Part shown: positions 34,358-44,900 of the stretch, piece after piece
Position numbering within the stretch: the first letter of the stretch is position 1
Layout: every line of letters begins with the position of its first letter
Assembly (NCBI RefSeq): GCF_008123425.1
Contig: NZ_VSSS01000007.1
Location: 62,001-126,000, forward strand
Origin: Bradyrhizobium rifense
Lineage (GTDB): Bacteria > Pseudomonadota > Alphaproteobacteria > Rhizobiales > Xanthobacteraceae
Length of the DNA stretch: 64,000 bases
Direction of reading: 5' to 3'
Notes under the pieces: model-generated
The model's input: only the letters and a program-made list of their open reading frames with translations
Told to the model about the DNA's origin: nothing
The model's database searches: none
Program-made: the position numbers and the translations under genes

Positions 34358-35065
34358 TCAGTTGGGCTGGCTGCCGCAGCCGAAGGGCAGCGCGTAGGTG
34401 CCTTTCGGGACGGGAGCAGGATTAGCGGGGGCAGGGCGCGTCGCAAGCCAGGCGGCGACCGCAGTGACGTCAGCCTCGGTCAGATGGCCGGCGACGAGCT
34501 GCATGCAGTCGGGCGATTTCGCCGTGCGGGTGCCGTAGCGCCAGGCGCCGAGCTGGGCGCTGACATAGGCGGCGCGCAAGCCGAGCAGGCCGGGGATGCC
34601 GGGCTGCATGCCCGTGAGCCCCGGACCATGGCAGCTCACGCAGGCCGGAATATTGCGGTTCGCATCGCCGCTGGTGGCGAGCAACTCACCTTGCGCCAGC
34701 ACATCCTTGCTGACTTCGCTCGGCGCAGGCTGCGGCAGTGGCGGGTGCTCGCTGGCAAAATACTCCGCCATCGCCTCCAGATACGGATCGGGCAGAAACT
34801 CCAGCAGATAGTTCATCGGCGGGTATTTGCGCCGACCGCTGCGGAAGGCGAGGAGCTGGTTGTAGAGATAGCCGGCCGGCTTGCCGGCAAGACGCGGGAA
34901 ATAGACGTCGCTGGTGCCTTCGCCCTTGTTGCCGTGACAGGGCGTGCAGGCTTCCACCCGTGCCGCCATGGTATCCGGCGGTTGGTTGGCCGTTTGCGCG
35001 GCCGCGCCATCGGAGGCGGCCAAAGTGACGATCAGTGCGGCCGAGGCCGCGGCGCGAGCGAGCAC
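34358..35065 (-). CDS. dihaem cytochrome c
   Basis: A 235-residue secreted cytochrome with a signal peptide (ARAAASAALIVTLAASDGAAA) and haem sites CTPCH 40-44 and CVSCH 142-146. It resembles dihaem class I c4-type cytochromes (FPRLAGKPAGYLYNQLLAFR). The GTG at 35065 is chosen because GGAGGGCGG lies just upstream and the signal peptide starts there; a TTG at 35110 would extend it by 15 unlikely residues. It is the first gene of the ba3 oxidase operon. Confidence 0.88.
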   Translation of the reverse strand: MLARAAASAALIVTLAASDGAAAQTANQPPDTMAARVEACTPCHGNKGEGTSDVYFPRLAGKPAGYLYNQLLAFRSGRRKYPPMNYLLEFLPDPYLEAMAEYFASEHPPLPQPAPSEVSKDVLAQGELLATSGDANRNIPACVSCHGPGLTGMQPGIPGLLGLRAAYVSAQLGAWRYGTRTAKSPDCMQLVAGHLTEADVTAVAAWLATRPAPANPAPVPKGTYALPFGCGSQPN

Positions 35066-35545
35066 TGAGCCGCCCTCCACAATGCTGGATCGGTTGATTT
35101 CGGATCGCAACGTAGAGCGGCATTATTGCGCCAATATTTTTCCGCGCAAGCGTGCATCGGCGTGATGACGTTTGGTCGCGCCGCTACGCCGCACATGATG
35201 ATCGATCCGGACAAATTTGCGTGCAATTTGAAAGCCAAACATGACGCTGCAGTCTCGCGACGCATTGCGCACGAGCTTTACGTCCTTACAAATTCGGTCA
35301 GTGGAATCTTTTCGCGCGCGGATTGAGCCCGCAGGGAATTGTGGGTCGCGAAGTGCCCGCAAGCTGGCCCCAATCAATCATTCGCGCAGCGATGAGCGAC
35401 GGTGACAAGTGCAGTTTGTGCCAAAACGCGGAGGAGTGACGGAACACCCCTTGCCGTGGACGGCACATCTGCACTGGCTGCATTTCGCGACGGAGGCAAC
35501 TACAGTCCGAGTCGGGCGCAGGGCTTGTGTAGCGGGACCAGAGAC
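35066..35545. other. 480-base divergent region upstream of the oxidase operon
   Basis: No convincing gene is visible. This stretch must hold the promoters for the minus-strand oxidase operon and the plus-strand small gene at 35546. I searched it for an FNR/FixK box (TTGA-N6-TCAA) and found none. Confidence 0.5.
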
Positions 35546-35740
35546 ATGGCGCGCTGGAAGCAGTCGTGGAGCGACGACGACCTCAATCGGCTCAGGAAGC
35601 TTGCAGGGACCAAGCCAATCACGTTGATTGCGAAGGAGCTCGGTCGGACCACGGGAACTGTGCTCGCGAAGGCGATTGAGCAAAAGCTTCCTGTCATCCC
35701 TCAGATCGAGCGAACCTCCCAAGGATCAAACCCGCCTTGA
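35546..35740 (+). CDS. small basic SANT/HTH-like hypothetical protein
   Basis: A 64-residue protein beginning MARWKQSWSDDDLNRLRKLA, with a helical middle (GTKPITLIAKELGRTTGTVL) that looks like a helix-turn-helix or Myb/SANT-type unit (spaced aromatic residues, IAKELGRT). It may bind DNA, but this is inference from pattern alone. It converges with the cinA-like gene 66 bases downstream. Confidence 0.65.
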   Translation: MARWKQSWSDDDLNRLRKLAGTKPITLIAKELGRTTGTVLAKAIEQKLPVIPQIERTSQGSNPP

Positions 35741-35806
35741 ATGTCGAATTCCTGCCGAGGACGGGGCGCCCGGATTGCGCTTCGCTCCATCCGGGCTACG
35801 GGGACC

Positions 35807-36418
35807 TCAACCGCGCGGCGACCGCGGCGGCCGTCGCTTCGCAGTGTGGCGTCGCGGCGTTCGTGTCACGCGGGGACGCAGCCTCGTTGCGGCGGCGGCG
35901 CGGCGCGGCTTGGCCGCGGCTTGCGGGCCGCGGGCGAGCTCCATGAGCATGCGCAGCGCCTCGACCACCGACCGCTGGCGTACGGCGGTGCGGCCGATCG
36001 CGCCAAAACGTTGCTCGCGATGGATGATGCGGCCGTCACGCGCGGCAGCGGCAAAATGCACGAGGCCGACCGGCTTGCCCGGGGTGGCGCCACCGGGGCC
36101 GGCAATGCCGGTGATAGCAACTGCGAGATCGACGCCGGCACGCTCCAGCGCGCCGATCGCCATCGCGGTCGCGGTCTCCTTGCTGACCGCGCCGAAATTG
36201 GTGAGCGTGCCGGCCTCGACCCCCAGCATCGCGCGCTTGGCGTCGTTGGAATAGGTGACGAAGCCGCGGTCAATGACGTCAGAGGAGCCGGGGATATCGG
36301 TCAAGGCGCCGGCGACGAGGCCGCCGGTGCAGGACTCGGCAGTCGCGATCGTCAGCTTGCGCATCCGGCACAAATCGAGCAGCGAGCGGGAGAGGGCGCG
36401 TGCGTCGCTGCCGGCCAT
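35807..36418 (-). CDS. CinA/PncC family nicotinamide-nucleotide amidohydrolase
   Basis: A 203-residue protein. Residues about 10-165 are the CinA C-terminal domain (TIATAESCTGGLVAGALTDI, GITGIAGPGGATPGKPVGLV), which deamidates NMN in pyridine nucleotide recycling. The last about 35 residues are an added Arg/Pro-rich tail (KPRRAAAATRLRPRVTRTPR). It has no molybdopterin-binding CinA N-domain. It lies 3 bases downstream of ispDF and is surely co-transcribed, although the pathways differ. Confidence 0.9.
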   Translation of the reverse strand: MAGSDARALSRSLLDLCRMRKLTIATAESCTGGLVAGALTDIPGSSDVIDRGFVTYSNDAKRAMLGVEAGTLTNFGAVSKETATAMAIGALERAGVDLAVAITGIAGPGGATPGKPVGLVHFAAAARDGRIIHREQRFGAIGRTAVRQRSVVEALRMLMELARGPQAAAKPRRAAAATRLRPRVTRTPRRHTAKRRPPRSPRG

Positions 36419-36421
36419 GAC

Positions 36422-37603
36422 CTAGACACTCCAGGGAAGGCGGATGGTGGCGCTCGCAGTGGCCGCGATGCCTTCCTCGCGGCCGGTGAAGCCGAGTCGC
36501 TCGCTGGTCGTCGCCTTCACGGCGACGCGGGAGATGTCGACGCCGGAGATCTCGGCGATGCGCGCGCGCATGGTGTCGCGCAAGGGTCCGATCTTCGGCC
36601 GCTCGCAGATCATCGTGACCTCGAGATTGGCGATGCGGCCGCCGCGTGCCGTGACGCGCTCGATGGCATATTTCAAGAACTGATCGGAGGAGGCGCCCTT
36701 CCACTTGGCCTCGCTCGGCGGAAAGTGCGAGCCGATGTCGCCGTCGGCGAGCGCGCCGAGGATGGCGTCGACCAGCGCATGCAGGCCGACATCGCCGTCG
36801 GAATGGGCCAGGAAGCCTTTCGTGTGCGGCACGCGCACGCCACAGAGCATGAGGTGGTCGCCCTCGCCGAAAGCGTGCACGTCATACCCCGTGCCGGTCC
36901 TGATGTCGCCGAGCAGGCTGGCCAGGCGCGCTTCCTCGCGCACGAAATCTTCGGGGGTGGTGAGCTTCATGTTGGCAACATCGCCTTCAAAGGTCGCAAC
37001 CGTCAATCCCGCCCATTCGGCGATCGCGGCATCATCGGTGAAATCGCTTCGTCCGTCCTTTGCCGCGCGACGATGCGCTTCGAGGATGACATCGAAACGA
37101 AAGGATTGCGGCGTCTGCGCGATTCGCAAGGAAGCCCGATCCGGCGTGTCCTCGACATTGCCGTCCGCGCTCGTCACCTTGATCGTGTCGGTGACGGGGA
37201 CGACGGGGATCGCCGCACCGGTGCGGCTTGCCGCTTCGATCGCACGCGAGATCACACCGGCCGAGACGAAGGGACGCGCGGCATCATGGATCAGGACGAT
37301 GTCGGGCTTGTGCCGGACGAGCGCTTCGAGACCGGCGAGCACCGAGGCCTGGCGCGTCGCGCCGCCATTGGTCGGCGCCTCGTGCTTCAGGCCTGCGACC
37401 GCTGCCGTGAACATGGCGCTGTCGTCGGGGTTCACCACCGGCTGCACGGCGAACAATTCGGAATGGGTGCTGAAGGCTTCCATGGCGCGGTAGATCACGG
37501 GCACGCCGCCGATCTCACGATATTGCTTCGGCCCGCCCGCGCCTGCGCGCAGGCCACGACCGGCCGCGACAAGAACAACTGCGGTGCGCTGTGATTTCGC
37601 CAT
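36422..37603 (-). CDS. ispDF: bifunctional MEP cytidylyltransferase / MECDP synthase
   Basis: A 393-residue fusion for two steps of the non-mevalonate isoprenoid pathway. Residues about 1-230 are IspD ([20 protein letters not shown] nucleotide-binding start, [11 protein letters not shown]). Residues about 235-393 are IspF, with the zinc ligands in GTGYDVHAF and the trimer elements [18 protein letters not shown] and [16 protein letters not shown]. Such fusions are usual in alphaproteobacteria. The ATG at 37603 gives [17 protein letters not shown]. It is divergent from dusB across about 206 bases. Confidence 0.96.
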   Translation of the reverse strand: MAKSQRTAVVLVAAGRGLRAGAGGPKQYREIGGVPVIYRAMEAFSTHSELFAVQPVVNPDDSAMFTAAVAGLKHEAPTNGGATRQASVLAGLEALVRHKPDIVLIHDAARPFVSAGVISRAIEAASRTGAAIPVVPVTDTIKVTSADGNVEDTPDRASLRIAQTPQSFRFDVILEAHRRAAKDGRSDFTDDAAIAEWAGLTVATFEGDVANMKLTTPEDFVREEARLASLLGDIRTGTGYDVHAFGEGDHLMLCGVRVPHTKGFLAHSDGDVGLHALVDAILGALADGDIGSHFPPSEAKWKGASSDQFLKYAIERVTARGGRIANLEVTMICERPKIGPLRDTMRARIAEISGVDISRVAVKATTSERLGFTGREEGIAATASATIRLPWSV

Positions 37604-37781
37604 AGGACTCAAATATTCAGCTGTTAGGGAATGCGTCGGGCGTGGGGTGATTGCCGGCATGCCTCTAGCACGGCAGGCCCGCAAAAAAAGGGGGTTTCCC
37701 CGGATTGTGGGATTCAGCATTTTGCTGCACTGCACTTGAAAGATTTGCAGAACTGTCTAAACTGTAGGCATGACGCTTGAC

Positions 37782-37798
37782 TGCACAAGAATTGTGCG
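37782..37798. promoter_or_regulatory. NtrC-box-like inverted repeat upstream of dusB-ntrBC
   Basis: GCACAA-GAA-TTGTGC (37783-37797) is a perfect 6-base inverted repeat. With the preceding T it reads TGCAC-N7-GTGC, which resembles the NtrC recognition pattern TGCAC(C)-N5-(G)GTGCA. It lies about 12 bases before the dusB ATG, a position suited to repression. Autoregulation of nifR3-ntrBC by NtrC is known in rhizobia. Binding here is inference. Confidence 0.4.
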
Positions 37799-37809
37799 CA
37801 AGATAGGCC

Positions 37810-38886
37810 ATGGCAGGCGCGATGAGGCCCTGTCCACTCAACGAGACCCCTGTGACCGGCTCGGCAAGATCAGGCTCTAAGCCGTTGAAAATAGGCGATA
37901 TTGAAATCGCTACCCCGGTCTTCCTGGCACCGATGTCGGGAGTGACGGACTCACCCGTTCGCCGGCTCGCCGCCGAACTCGGGGCGGGTCTGGTCGTCTC
38001 CGAAATGACGGCCAGCGATGAGCTCGCCAACGGTCACCGCATGTCGCGGTTGCGCTGCGAAGCGACCGGGGTCGGACCGCATGTGGTCCAGCTCGCCGGC
38101 TGCGAGGCGCATTGGATGGCGGAGGGTGCCCGGATCGCCGAGGCCGAAGGCGCAGACATCATCGACATCAACATGGGCTGTCCGGCCCGCCACGTCACCG
38201 GCGGCCAGTCCGGCTCGGCCCTGATGCGCGATCTCGATCACGCCGTCAGCCTGGTCGAGGCAACGATTGCCGCCGTGAAGGTGCCGGTGACGCTGAAGAT
38301 GCGGCTCGGCTGGGACGATCGCACCCGCAACGCGCCGGAGCTCGCGCGTCGCGCGGAGGCCGCCGGCATCAAACTCGTCACCGTGCATGGCCGCACCCGC
38401 TGCCAGTTCTACAAGGGCGAGGCCGATTGGGACGCGATCCGCGCGGTGCGCGAAGCCATCTCCATTCCGCTCGTCGTCAATGGCGACATCACGACTTACG
38501 AGAAGGCGCTCGCGGCGCTTCAGGCCTCCGGCGCCGATGCCGTGATGATCGGCCGCGGCGCGCAGGGCCAGCCCTGGCTGCCCGGCGAGATCGGCCGGCG
38601 CCTGAATGGCGGGGCGACGGAAGCCACACCATCGCTCGCAACGCAGCTGCATTATGTCCGCACGCTCTATGAGGGCGTCTGTGCGCTCTATGGTCTGCGC
38701 GTGGGCCTGAAGCATGCGCGAAAACATCTCGGCTGGGCGCTCGATGTCGCGGCCGATGCGAGCGGCGCGCCGGTCGCGACGCTGAAGGCCTGGCGCCAGA
38801 AGATTTTGACCTCCGAAGATCCGGGCCTCGTCCACCAGTCCCTGCAGGATGCCTTCGACGATTTCGCATGGAGCGCCGCTGCATGA
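37810..38886 (+). CDS. dusB: tRNA-dihydrouridine synthase, DusB (NifR3)
   Basis: A 358-residue FMN enzyme that reduces uridines in the tRNA D-loop. [20 protein letters not shown], the active-site [10 protein letters not shown] (Cys), GHRMSR and [12 protein letters not shown] are diagnostic. The start may be ATG 37810 or 37822; the first about 25 residues before [13 protein letters not shown] are variable. It heads the nitrogen-regulation operon, as nifR3 does in other rhizobia, and its TGA overlaps the ntrB ATG. Confidence 0.95.
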   Translation: MAGAMRPCPLNETPVTGSARSGSKPLKIGDIEIATPVFLAPMSGVTDSPVRRLAAELGAGLVVSEMTASDELANGHRMSRLRCEATGVGPHVVQLAGCEAHWMAEGARIAEAEGADIIDINMGCPARHVTGGQSGSALMRDLDHAVSLVEATIAAVKVPVTLKMRLGWDDRTRNAPELARRAEAAGIKLVTVHGRTRCQFYKGEADWDAIRAVREAISIPLVVNGDITTYEKALAALQASGADAVMIGRGAQGQPWLPGEIGRRLNGGATEATPSLATQLHYVRTLYEGVCALYGLRVGLKHARKHLGWALDVAADASGAPVATLKAWRQKILTSEDPGLVHQSLQDAFDDFAWSAAA

Positions 38887-40058
38887 GCTCAGCCGCTGAC
38901 CATCGCCGGCCGATTCTGTCCGAGAGCGACGCGATCCTGGACGCCTTGCCCAATCCCGTGCTGATGATCGGGCCGGACGGCAAGATCGTCGCCGCCAATA
39001 TCGCGACCGAGGCGTTCTTCGATATCTCGACGCAGTTCTTGAAGCGGCAGGCGCTGAAAGAGCTGGTGCCGTTCGGCAGCCCCTTGCTGGCGCTGATCGA
39101 CCAGGTGCGCTCGTCGAACTCGCCGGTCAACGAATACAAGGTCGATCTCGGCACGCCGCGCATGGGCGGCGACCGCCAGGTCGATCTGCATGTCGCGCCA
39201 CTCACCGAGCGGCCCGGCCACATCGTGGTGATGCTCCAGGAGCGCTCCATCGCCGACAAGATGGACCGGCAGCTGACCCATCGCAGCGCTGCGCGCTCGG
39301 TGATAGCGCTAGCAGCGATGCTCGCGCATGAGATCAAGAATCCACTTTCGGGCATCCGTGGCGCAGCACAGCTTCTGGAGCAGCAGGCGTCCTCCGAAGA
39401 CCGCATGCTGACGCGGCTGATCTGCGACGAGGCCGACCGCATCGTGACGCTGGTCGACCGCATGGAGGTGTTCGGCGACGAGCGGCCGGTGGTGCGCGGC
39501 CCCGTCAACATCCATTCGGTGCTCGACCACGTGAAGCGGCTGGCGCAGTCGGGCTTTGCCCGCAACATCCGCTTCATCGAGGACTACGATCCGTCGCTGC
39601 CGCCGGTGCTTGCGAACCAGGACCAGTTGATCCAGGTGTTCCTCAATCTGGTGAAGAATGCCGCCGAAGCGCTGATCGACGTCCCCGACGGCGAGATCCA
39701 GCTCACCACCGCATTCCGGCCCGGCGTGCGCCTGTCAGTCCCCGGTCAAAAATCCCGGGTATCCCTACCGCTTGAATTCTGCGTGAGGGACAATGGACCA
39801 GGCGTGCCGGACGATCTTCTGCCCAATCTGTTCGATCCCTTCGTGACCACCAAGCAGACCGGCTCGGGCCTCGGTCTGGCACTGGTCGCCAAGATCGTCG
39901 GCGATCACGGGGGCATCATCGAATGCGAGTCTCAGCCGCGCAAGACCACCTTCCGCGTGCTGATGCCGATGTATTCCACATCGGTGAAACATGCCGATCA
40001 CAGCAGTCGCGACGGCTCTGCCGGGAAGTCGTCGTCTGCATCACAGGGGGCAAAATGA
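38883..40058 (+). CDS. ntrB: nitrogen regulation sensor histidine kinase NtrB
   Basis: A 391-residue soluble kinase/phosphatase that phosphorylates NtrC under nitrogen limitation and is controlled by PII. An N-terminal PAS domain ([20 protein letters not shown]) precedes the H-box with His149 in [18 protein letters not shown], then the N-box ([15 protein letters not shown]), the G1 box (VRDNGPGVP) and the G2 box ([12 protein letters not shown]). There is no membrane helix. It overlaps dusB by 4 bases and precedes ntrC by 9 bases. Confidence 0.97.
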   Translation: MSSAADHRRPILSESDAILDALPNPVLMIGPDGKIVAANIATEAFFDISTQFLKRQALKELVPFGSPLLALIDQVRSSNSPVNEYKVDLGTPRMGGDRQVDLHVAPLTERPGHIVVMLQERSIADKMDRQLTHRSAARSVIALAAMLAHEIKNPLSGIRGAAQLLEQQASSEDRMLTRLICDEADRIVTLVDRMEVFGDERPVVRGPVNIHSVLDHVKRLAQSGFARNIRFIEDYDPSLPPVLANQDQLIQVFLNLVKNAAEALIDVPDGEIQLTTAFRPGVRLSVPGQKSRVSLPLEFCVRDNGPGVPDDLLPNLFDPFVTTKQTGSGLGLALVAKIVGDHGGIIECESQPRKTTFRVLMPMYSTSVKHADHSSRDGSAGKSSSASQGAK

Positions 40059-40067
40059 GGATTAACG

Positions 40068-41510
40068 ATGCCCGCAGGTAGCATTCTCGTAGCTGATGAC
40101 GACACCGCCATCCGCACGGTTCTCAACCAGGCGCTTTCCCGGGCCGGGTATGAAGTCAGGCTGACCGGCAATGCCGCGACGCTGTGGCGTTGGGTCAGCC
40201 AGGGGGAGGGCGATCTCGTCATCACCGACGTGGTGATGCCGGACGAAAACGCCTTCGACCTGTTGCCGCGGATCAAGAAGATGCGGCCGAATTTGCCGGT
40301 CATCGTCATGAGCGCGCAAAACACTTTCATGACGGCGATCCGGGCCTCCGAGCGTGGCGCCTATGAATATCTGCCAAAACCCTTCGACCTGAAGGAGCTG
40401 ATCGCCATCGTCGGCCGCGCACTCGCGGAGCCCAAGGAGCGGATCGCGACGCCGGACGACGACTCCGAGATGGAGGCGATCCCGCTGGTCGGCCGCTCGC
40501 CGGCGATGCAGGAAATCTACCGCGTGCTCGCGCGGCTCATGCAGACCGATCTCACCGTGATGATCACGGGCGAGTCCGGTACGGGCAAGGAGCTGGTGGC
40601 GCGCGCGCTGCATGATTACGGCAAGCGCCGCAACGGCCCGTTCGTTGCGGTCAACATGGCGGCGATCCCGCGCGACCTCATCGAATCCGAGTTGTTCGGT
40701 CATGAGCGTGGTGCCTTCACCGGTGCCAACACCCGTGCGTCCGGCCGGTTCGAGCAGGCCGAGGGCGGCACGCTGTTCCTCGACGAAATCGGCGACATGC
40801 CGATGGAGGCGCAGACCCGCCTGCTGCGCGTGCTGCAGCAGGGCGAATACACCACCGTCGGCGGCCGCACGCCTATCAAGACCGACGTGCGCATCGTCGC
40901 GGCCTCCAACAAGGATCTGCGCGTGCTGATCCAGCAGGGGCTGTTCCGCGAGGATTTGTTCTTCCGCCTCAACGTCGTGCCGCTGCGGCTGCCCCCTTTG
41001 CGGGAACGCATCGAGGACTTGCCGGATCTGATCCGTCACTTCTTCGCGCTGGCCGAGAAGGACGGCCTGCCGCCGAAGAAGCTCGATTCGTTGGCGCTGG
41101 AGCGGCTGAAGCAGCATCGCTGGCCCGGCAACGTGCGCGAGCTTGAAAACCTCGCCCGGCGTCTCGCCGCGCTCTATCCGCAGGACGTGATCACGGGCTC
41201 CGTCATCGACGGCGAACTCGCGCCGCCCTCGGTCAGTCCGGGCGCTGCGGTCCAGCAGGGCGTCGACAATCTCGGCGGCGCGGTCGAGGCCTATCTCTCA
41301 TCGCACTTCCAAGGCTTCCCGAACGGCGTGCCGCCGCCGGGCCTCTATCACCGCATCCTCAAGGAGATCGAGGTGCCGCTGCTCACGGCCGCGCTCGCCG
41401 CCACCCGCGGCAACCAGATCCGCGCCGCCGATCTGCTCGGCCTCAACCGCAACACGCTGCGGAAGAAGATCCGGGATCTCGATATCCAGGTGTATCGGAG
41501 CGGGGGCTAG
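40068..41510 (+). CDS. ntrC: nitrogen assimilation response regulator NtrC
   Basis: A 480-residue sigma-54 activator. It has a receiver domain with Asp54 (VITDVVMP), an AAA+ domain with Walker A GESGTGKE (168-175), the sigma-54-contacting GAFTGA loop at 215-220 and Walker [12 protein letters not shown], and a C-terminal Fis-type helix-turn-helix ([20 protein letters not shown]). All parts are intact, so it should activate nitrogen-stress promoters. A long hairpin follows the stop and probably ends the transcript. Confidence 0.98.
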   Translation: MPAGSILVADDDTAIRTVLNQALSRAGYEVRLTGNAATLWRWVSQGEGDLVITDVVMPDENAFDLLPRIKKMRPNLPVIVMSAQNTFMTAIRASERGAYEYLPKPFDLKELIAIVGRALAEPKERIATPDDDSEMEAIPLVGRSPAMQEIYRVLARLMQTDLTVMITGESGTGKELVARALHDYGKRRNGPFVAVNMAAIPRDLIESELFGHERGAFTGANTRASGRFEQAEGGTLFLDEIGDMPMEAQTRLLRVLQQGEYTTVGGRTPIKTDVRIVAASNKDLRVLIQQGLFREDLFFRLNVVPLRLPPLRERIEDLPDLIRHFFALAEKDGLPPKKLDSLALERLKQHRWPGNVRELENLARRLAALYPQDVITGSVIDGELAPPSVSPGAAVQQGVDNLGGAVEAYLSSHFQGFPNGVPPPGLYHRILKEIEVPLLTAALAATRGNQIRAADLLGLNRNTLRKKIRDLDIQVYRSGG

Positions 41511-41520
41511 GCCCTCGGAA

Positions 41521-41569
41521 CGGACGAGTGGCTCAGCTCCCCCTACCAAAGGTGAGCTGAGCCTGTCCG
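41521..41569. terminator. long hairpin after ntrC, probable terminator
   Basis: GGCTCAGCTC (41530-41539) pairs perfectly with GAGCTGAGCC (41554-41563), and an outer CGGAC/GTCCG pair extends the stem. It begins 11 bases after the ntrC stop. No U-tract follows. It separates dusB-ntrBC from the autotransporter and ntrYX. Confidence 0.6.
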
Positions 41570-41679
41570 GATCGCGCTGGCCTGTGTGGTCCGCGCGGTG
41601 AAGTGAAGCGCGAACCGGGCTGAAATGTTCCTCGGGAACGTTCGAATTCGTCATTAGGCCGCAGAGCGCAGCGTCGCAC

Positions 41680-41826
41680 CTATCTGATCAGGCGCGCTGC
41701 GACCGGCTCGATGTTGGCCATCTGCGCCGTCTGGTCCTGCCTGCTCGGGCCATTGACCAGCAGGTCAGAGGCCACGATCAGCAGCAGCACCGCCGATACC
41801 ATGATCGCGAGAAATATCCTGTCCAT
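41680..41826 (-). CDS. tiny membrane protein
   Basis: A 48-residue ORF on the minus strand. A short start (MDRIF) leads into one hydrophobic helix (LAIMVSAVLLLIVASDLLV), then a polar tail (NGPSRQDQTAQMANIEPVAA). The pattern of one helix followed by a soluble tail, with GC-rich third positions, suggests a real small membrane protein. It lies in the ntrC-autotransporter gap, opposite to both, within the shared upstream region of the autotransporter. Confidence 0.5.
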   Translation of the reverse strand: MDRIFLAIMVSAVLLLIVASDLLVNGPSRQDQTAQMANIEPVAARLIR

Positions 41827-41997
41827 GCCGGGTCAAGCCGGAATGGCCGGATTCTGTTCCGGGCAATGTGCGCGGACGCAACGATACATGAGCCAGACAT
41901 GTTCTGGAACTCACGATCCGGGCGTGGTAGGGAACCACCGAAATGAGACCTTTTGACGCAGGCGCGGCAAGCGTGCGCGCCCTGCGGAAGGTGGCCA

Positions 41998-44900
41998 ATG
42001 AGTTGCGTCCGTATCGTCGCGTTTGCCGCAGCCGGCTTCGGTCTGATGCCGGGGCCTGGCCTGGCGCAGTCGGTCGACATCCCGCTCGGCTACACCATCA
42101 ACACCGGCGCCAATTACGGCTTCAACAACCCCAATCCGGCGCTCGTCCTGACGATCAATGTCGGCGTCAACGGCGGCGCGGCGCAGACCTACGCCTTCGA
42201 TACCGGATCGTCCGTGTTCCTGGCGCCGAGCAGCGTCTACGCCGGCGGGGCCCCGACGGTGCTCGCGACCGGCGTCAACGTCGAGACTTATGGTACTTCG
42301 CCCACCAGCGCGTTCACCGGAGATCTCTATCAGATCTCCGCATCGGCGCTGAAATTCTACGCGACAGCGGGTGCAACGTCCGGCGGCATATCGCTTGGGA
42401 CGACAGGCAATTACAACGTCGCCTCGTACACCTCGTATTCGTTGTCGAGCGGCGGCGCCACCAGCTCGCAACCGTTCGGCGCGTCGGTCGGCGTGTTCGG
42501 CGCCTCGGCGCTCGCCTTCACCAAGACCGTAGCGGGATCGGCGATTGGCCTCGGCAGCGTGATCGGCCAGACCAACGTTGCGAACACCACGGCCGGTTAC
42601 ATGGTGGCGGCCAATGGCCAGAGCCTCGCCGCGCTCAATGCGCAGCTCAACACCAGCATTCCCGGCGGCCCGGTCACGAGTGCGCAGCAATCGATCCAGA
42701 CCGTTCCGCAGTCGATCACAAGCTGCAACCCTTGCGTGACGGTCGGCCTGACGCCGGCGCTGATCGCACAATTCCAGTCCGTCAACACGGTCGCTGCGGG
42801 CAGCAACGGCATCAGCTTTCCGAACTCCAATGTGCTGAGCATGGGCAAGTTCGTGCCGCTTAATTTCTCGGTCGGCTTCCGCGCGCCGTTCAGCCTCAAT
42901 GTCTCCCTGGATACCGGATGGACCGACTTCGCAGTGTCATCCGGCAGGGGAGCTCCGCCGACGCTGACCGTCTCGGCCAACAGCAACGGCACGCAGGAGA
43001 CGTTTAACATCGCTTCCGCTCGCGGCGTGCCGTCGCCTTACGCGCTGGCGAATTCGAGCGCCGACATCCTGGGCATCGGGTTCTTCGTGCAGAACTCCGT
43101 GCTCTACAATCTGGCCGGACAACAGGTCGGCTATTCCCCGAATTTCGTCACCGACGCCAACATCGCCACGACCCAGCCGCTCGTCATCGACGCGAATTTG
43201 GTGCCGCTGGGGCTCGCCGGAGTGATTTCAGGTCCCGGCGGCCTGTCGATCGCGGCCGGCGGCTCGGCGACGCTCAGCGGCACCAACACCTATACCGGGC
43301 CGACAAATGTGTCGGGGGACAGCGCCTATCTGGCGCTGGTCGGCCCAGGCAGCATCGCGCCATCGAGCGGCGTCAATGTGTCGGCCGGCGGATGGTTCGA
43401 CGTATCGGGCGCGAGCACGGCCGCCACGATCAAATCGCTGTCCGGTGACGTCGACGGCCTGGTCTGGCTCGGCGCCAATTCACTGGCGCTGTCGGCCGCA
43501 AGCGGCGTATTCGCGGGAACGATCGTCGGCACCGGCGGCCTCGAGCTGTTATCCGGACACCAGACGCTCTCCGGCATCAACGGCTACACCGGGATGACCG
43601 TAGTCAGCGGCGGAACGCTGACCGTGAACGGAACAATTGCGAGCTCGTACCTGACGCTCGTCGGTCCCGGCGCGACCCTGGCGGGCACCGGAACGATCGG
43701 CCTGTTGAGCGTGCTGGACGGCGGCACCTTCGCGCCCGCATGGGGCATGCCGGCGCGCACGATGAATGTTGCGGGCGACCTCATCCTGTCGTCAGGAGCG
43801 AACTATGCCGTGCAGTTGGGTGCGAGCAGCGCGGCCTTCGCCAACGTCAGTGGTAACGCCTCGCTCGCGGGAACACTGGCCATCAGTCCCGCACCCGGCA
43901 GCGCGCTCATCAGGCAGTATGATCTCCTGCACAGCGGCAGCCTGGGAGGTACCAGTTTCGGAGGGATCACGACGTCGCTGCCGGGCTTCTCCACAAGCCT
44001 GAGCTATTCCGCGACCGACGCCACTCTCACGCTCGATGCCGCACTCTTGGCGCAGGCGCAAACGTCCGGCATCGGGGCCAACGGTCAGCGTATCGCAAAA
44101 CTGCTCGACGCGAGCTTCAACACCACGGGCACGACGTCGGCAGGTTTCTCGCCGCTCTACACGCTGACCGGCCGCAACCTCGGCAATGCCTTGACGCAGG
44201 CATCAGGCGAGGCAGGGACCGGCGTCCAGCAGACCAGCTTCAACGCGATGGATCAGTTCCTTGGCCTGCTCATGGATCCCGGCGTCGGCGAGCAGGGCGG
44301 AACGCGCTGGTCCGCGACTTCAACATCGAATTTTGCCGGCGCGGACGACGAGCTCGCCTATGCCGCGACGTCACGCACGCGACGTGCCAGCGAGCGCGAC
44401 GCCTATGGGCTGATGGCCAAGGCACCCCTGCGAACGAATTATGATCCGCGCTGGAGCGTGTGGGCGTCGGGCTTTGGCGGCTCGCAATCGAGCGATGGCA
44501 ATGCCGCAGTCGGCTCGAACGCTGCGACCAGCCAGGTGTTCGGCACGGCGGTGGGCGCCGACTATCTGCTCTCGCCACGCACGGTCATGGGCTTTGCGCT
44601 CGCAGGTGGGGGCACCAACGCCAGCGTCGCCAACTCCGGAGCGGCGCGCTCCGATCTGTTCCAGGCCGGCGCGTTCGTTCGGCACAAATCGGGGGCGGCT
44701 TACATTTCCGCCGGATTCGGCTATGGCTGGCAGGACATCACCACCGACCGCACGGTGACGGTGTCCGGCGTCGACCGCCTGCGGGCGGAGTTTCACGCCA
44801 ATGCCTGGTCAGGCCGTGTCGAGGGCGGCTATCGCCTCGCCATTTCCTCATTGAAGGGTTTTGGCATCACACCCTATGCGGCCGCCCAATTCACCACGAT

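Noticed and set aside
34950-35400. FNR/FixK box upstream of the ba3 oxidase operon
   Set aside because: The closest match (TTGCGATCC...ATCAA on the minus strand near 35094-35110) is 17 bases long instead of 14, so it does not fit the consensus.
35741-37594. 617-codon plus-strand frame across cinA and ispDF
   Set aside because: It overlaps two well-recognised minus-strand genes over its whole length and is rich in Arg/Asp/Gly, as expected for a shadow frame.
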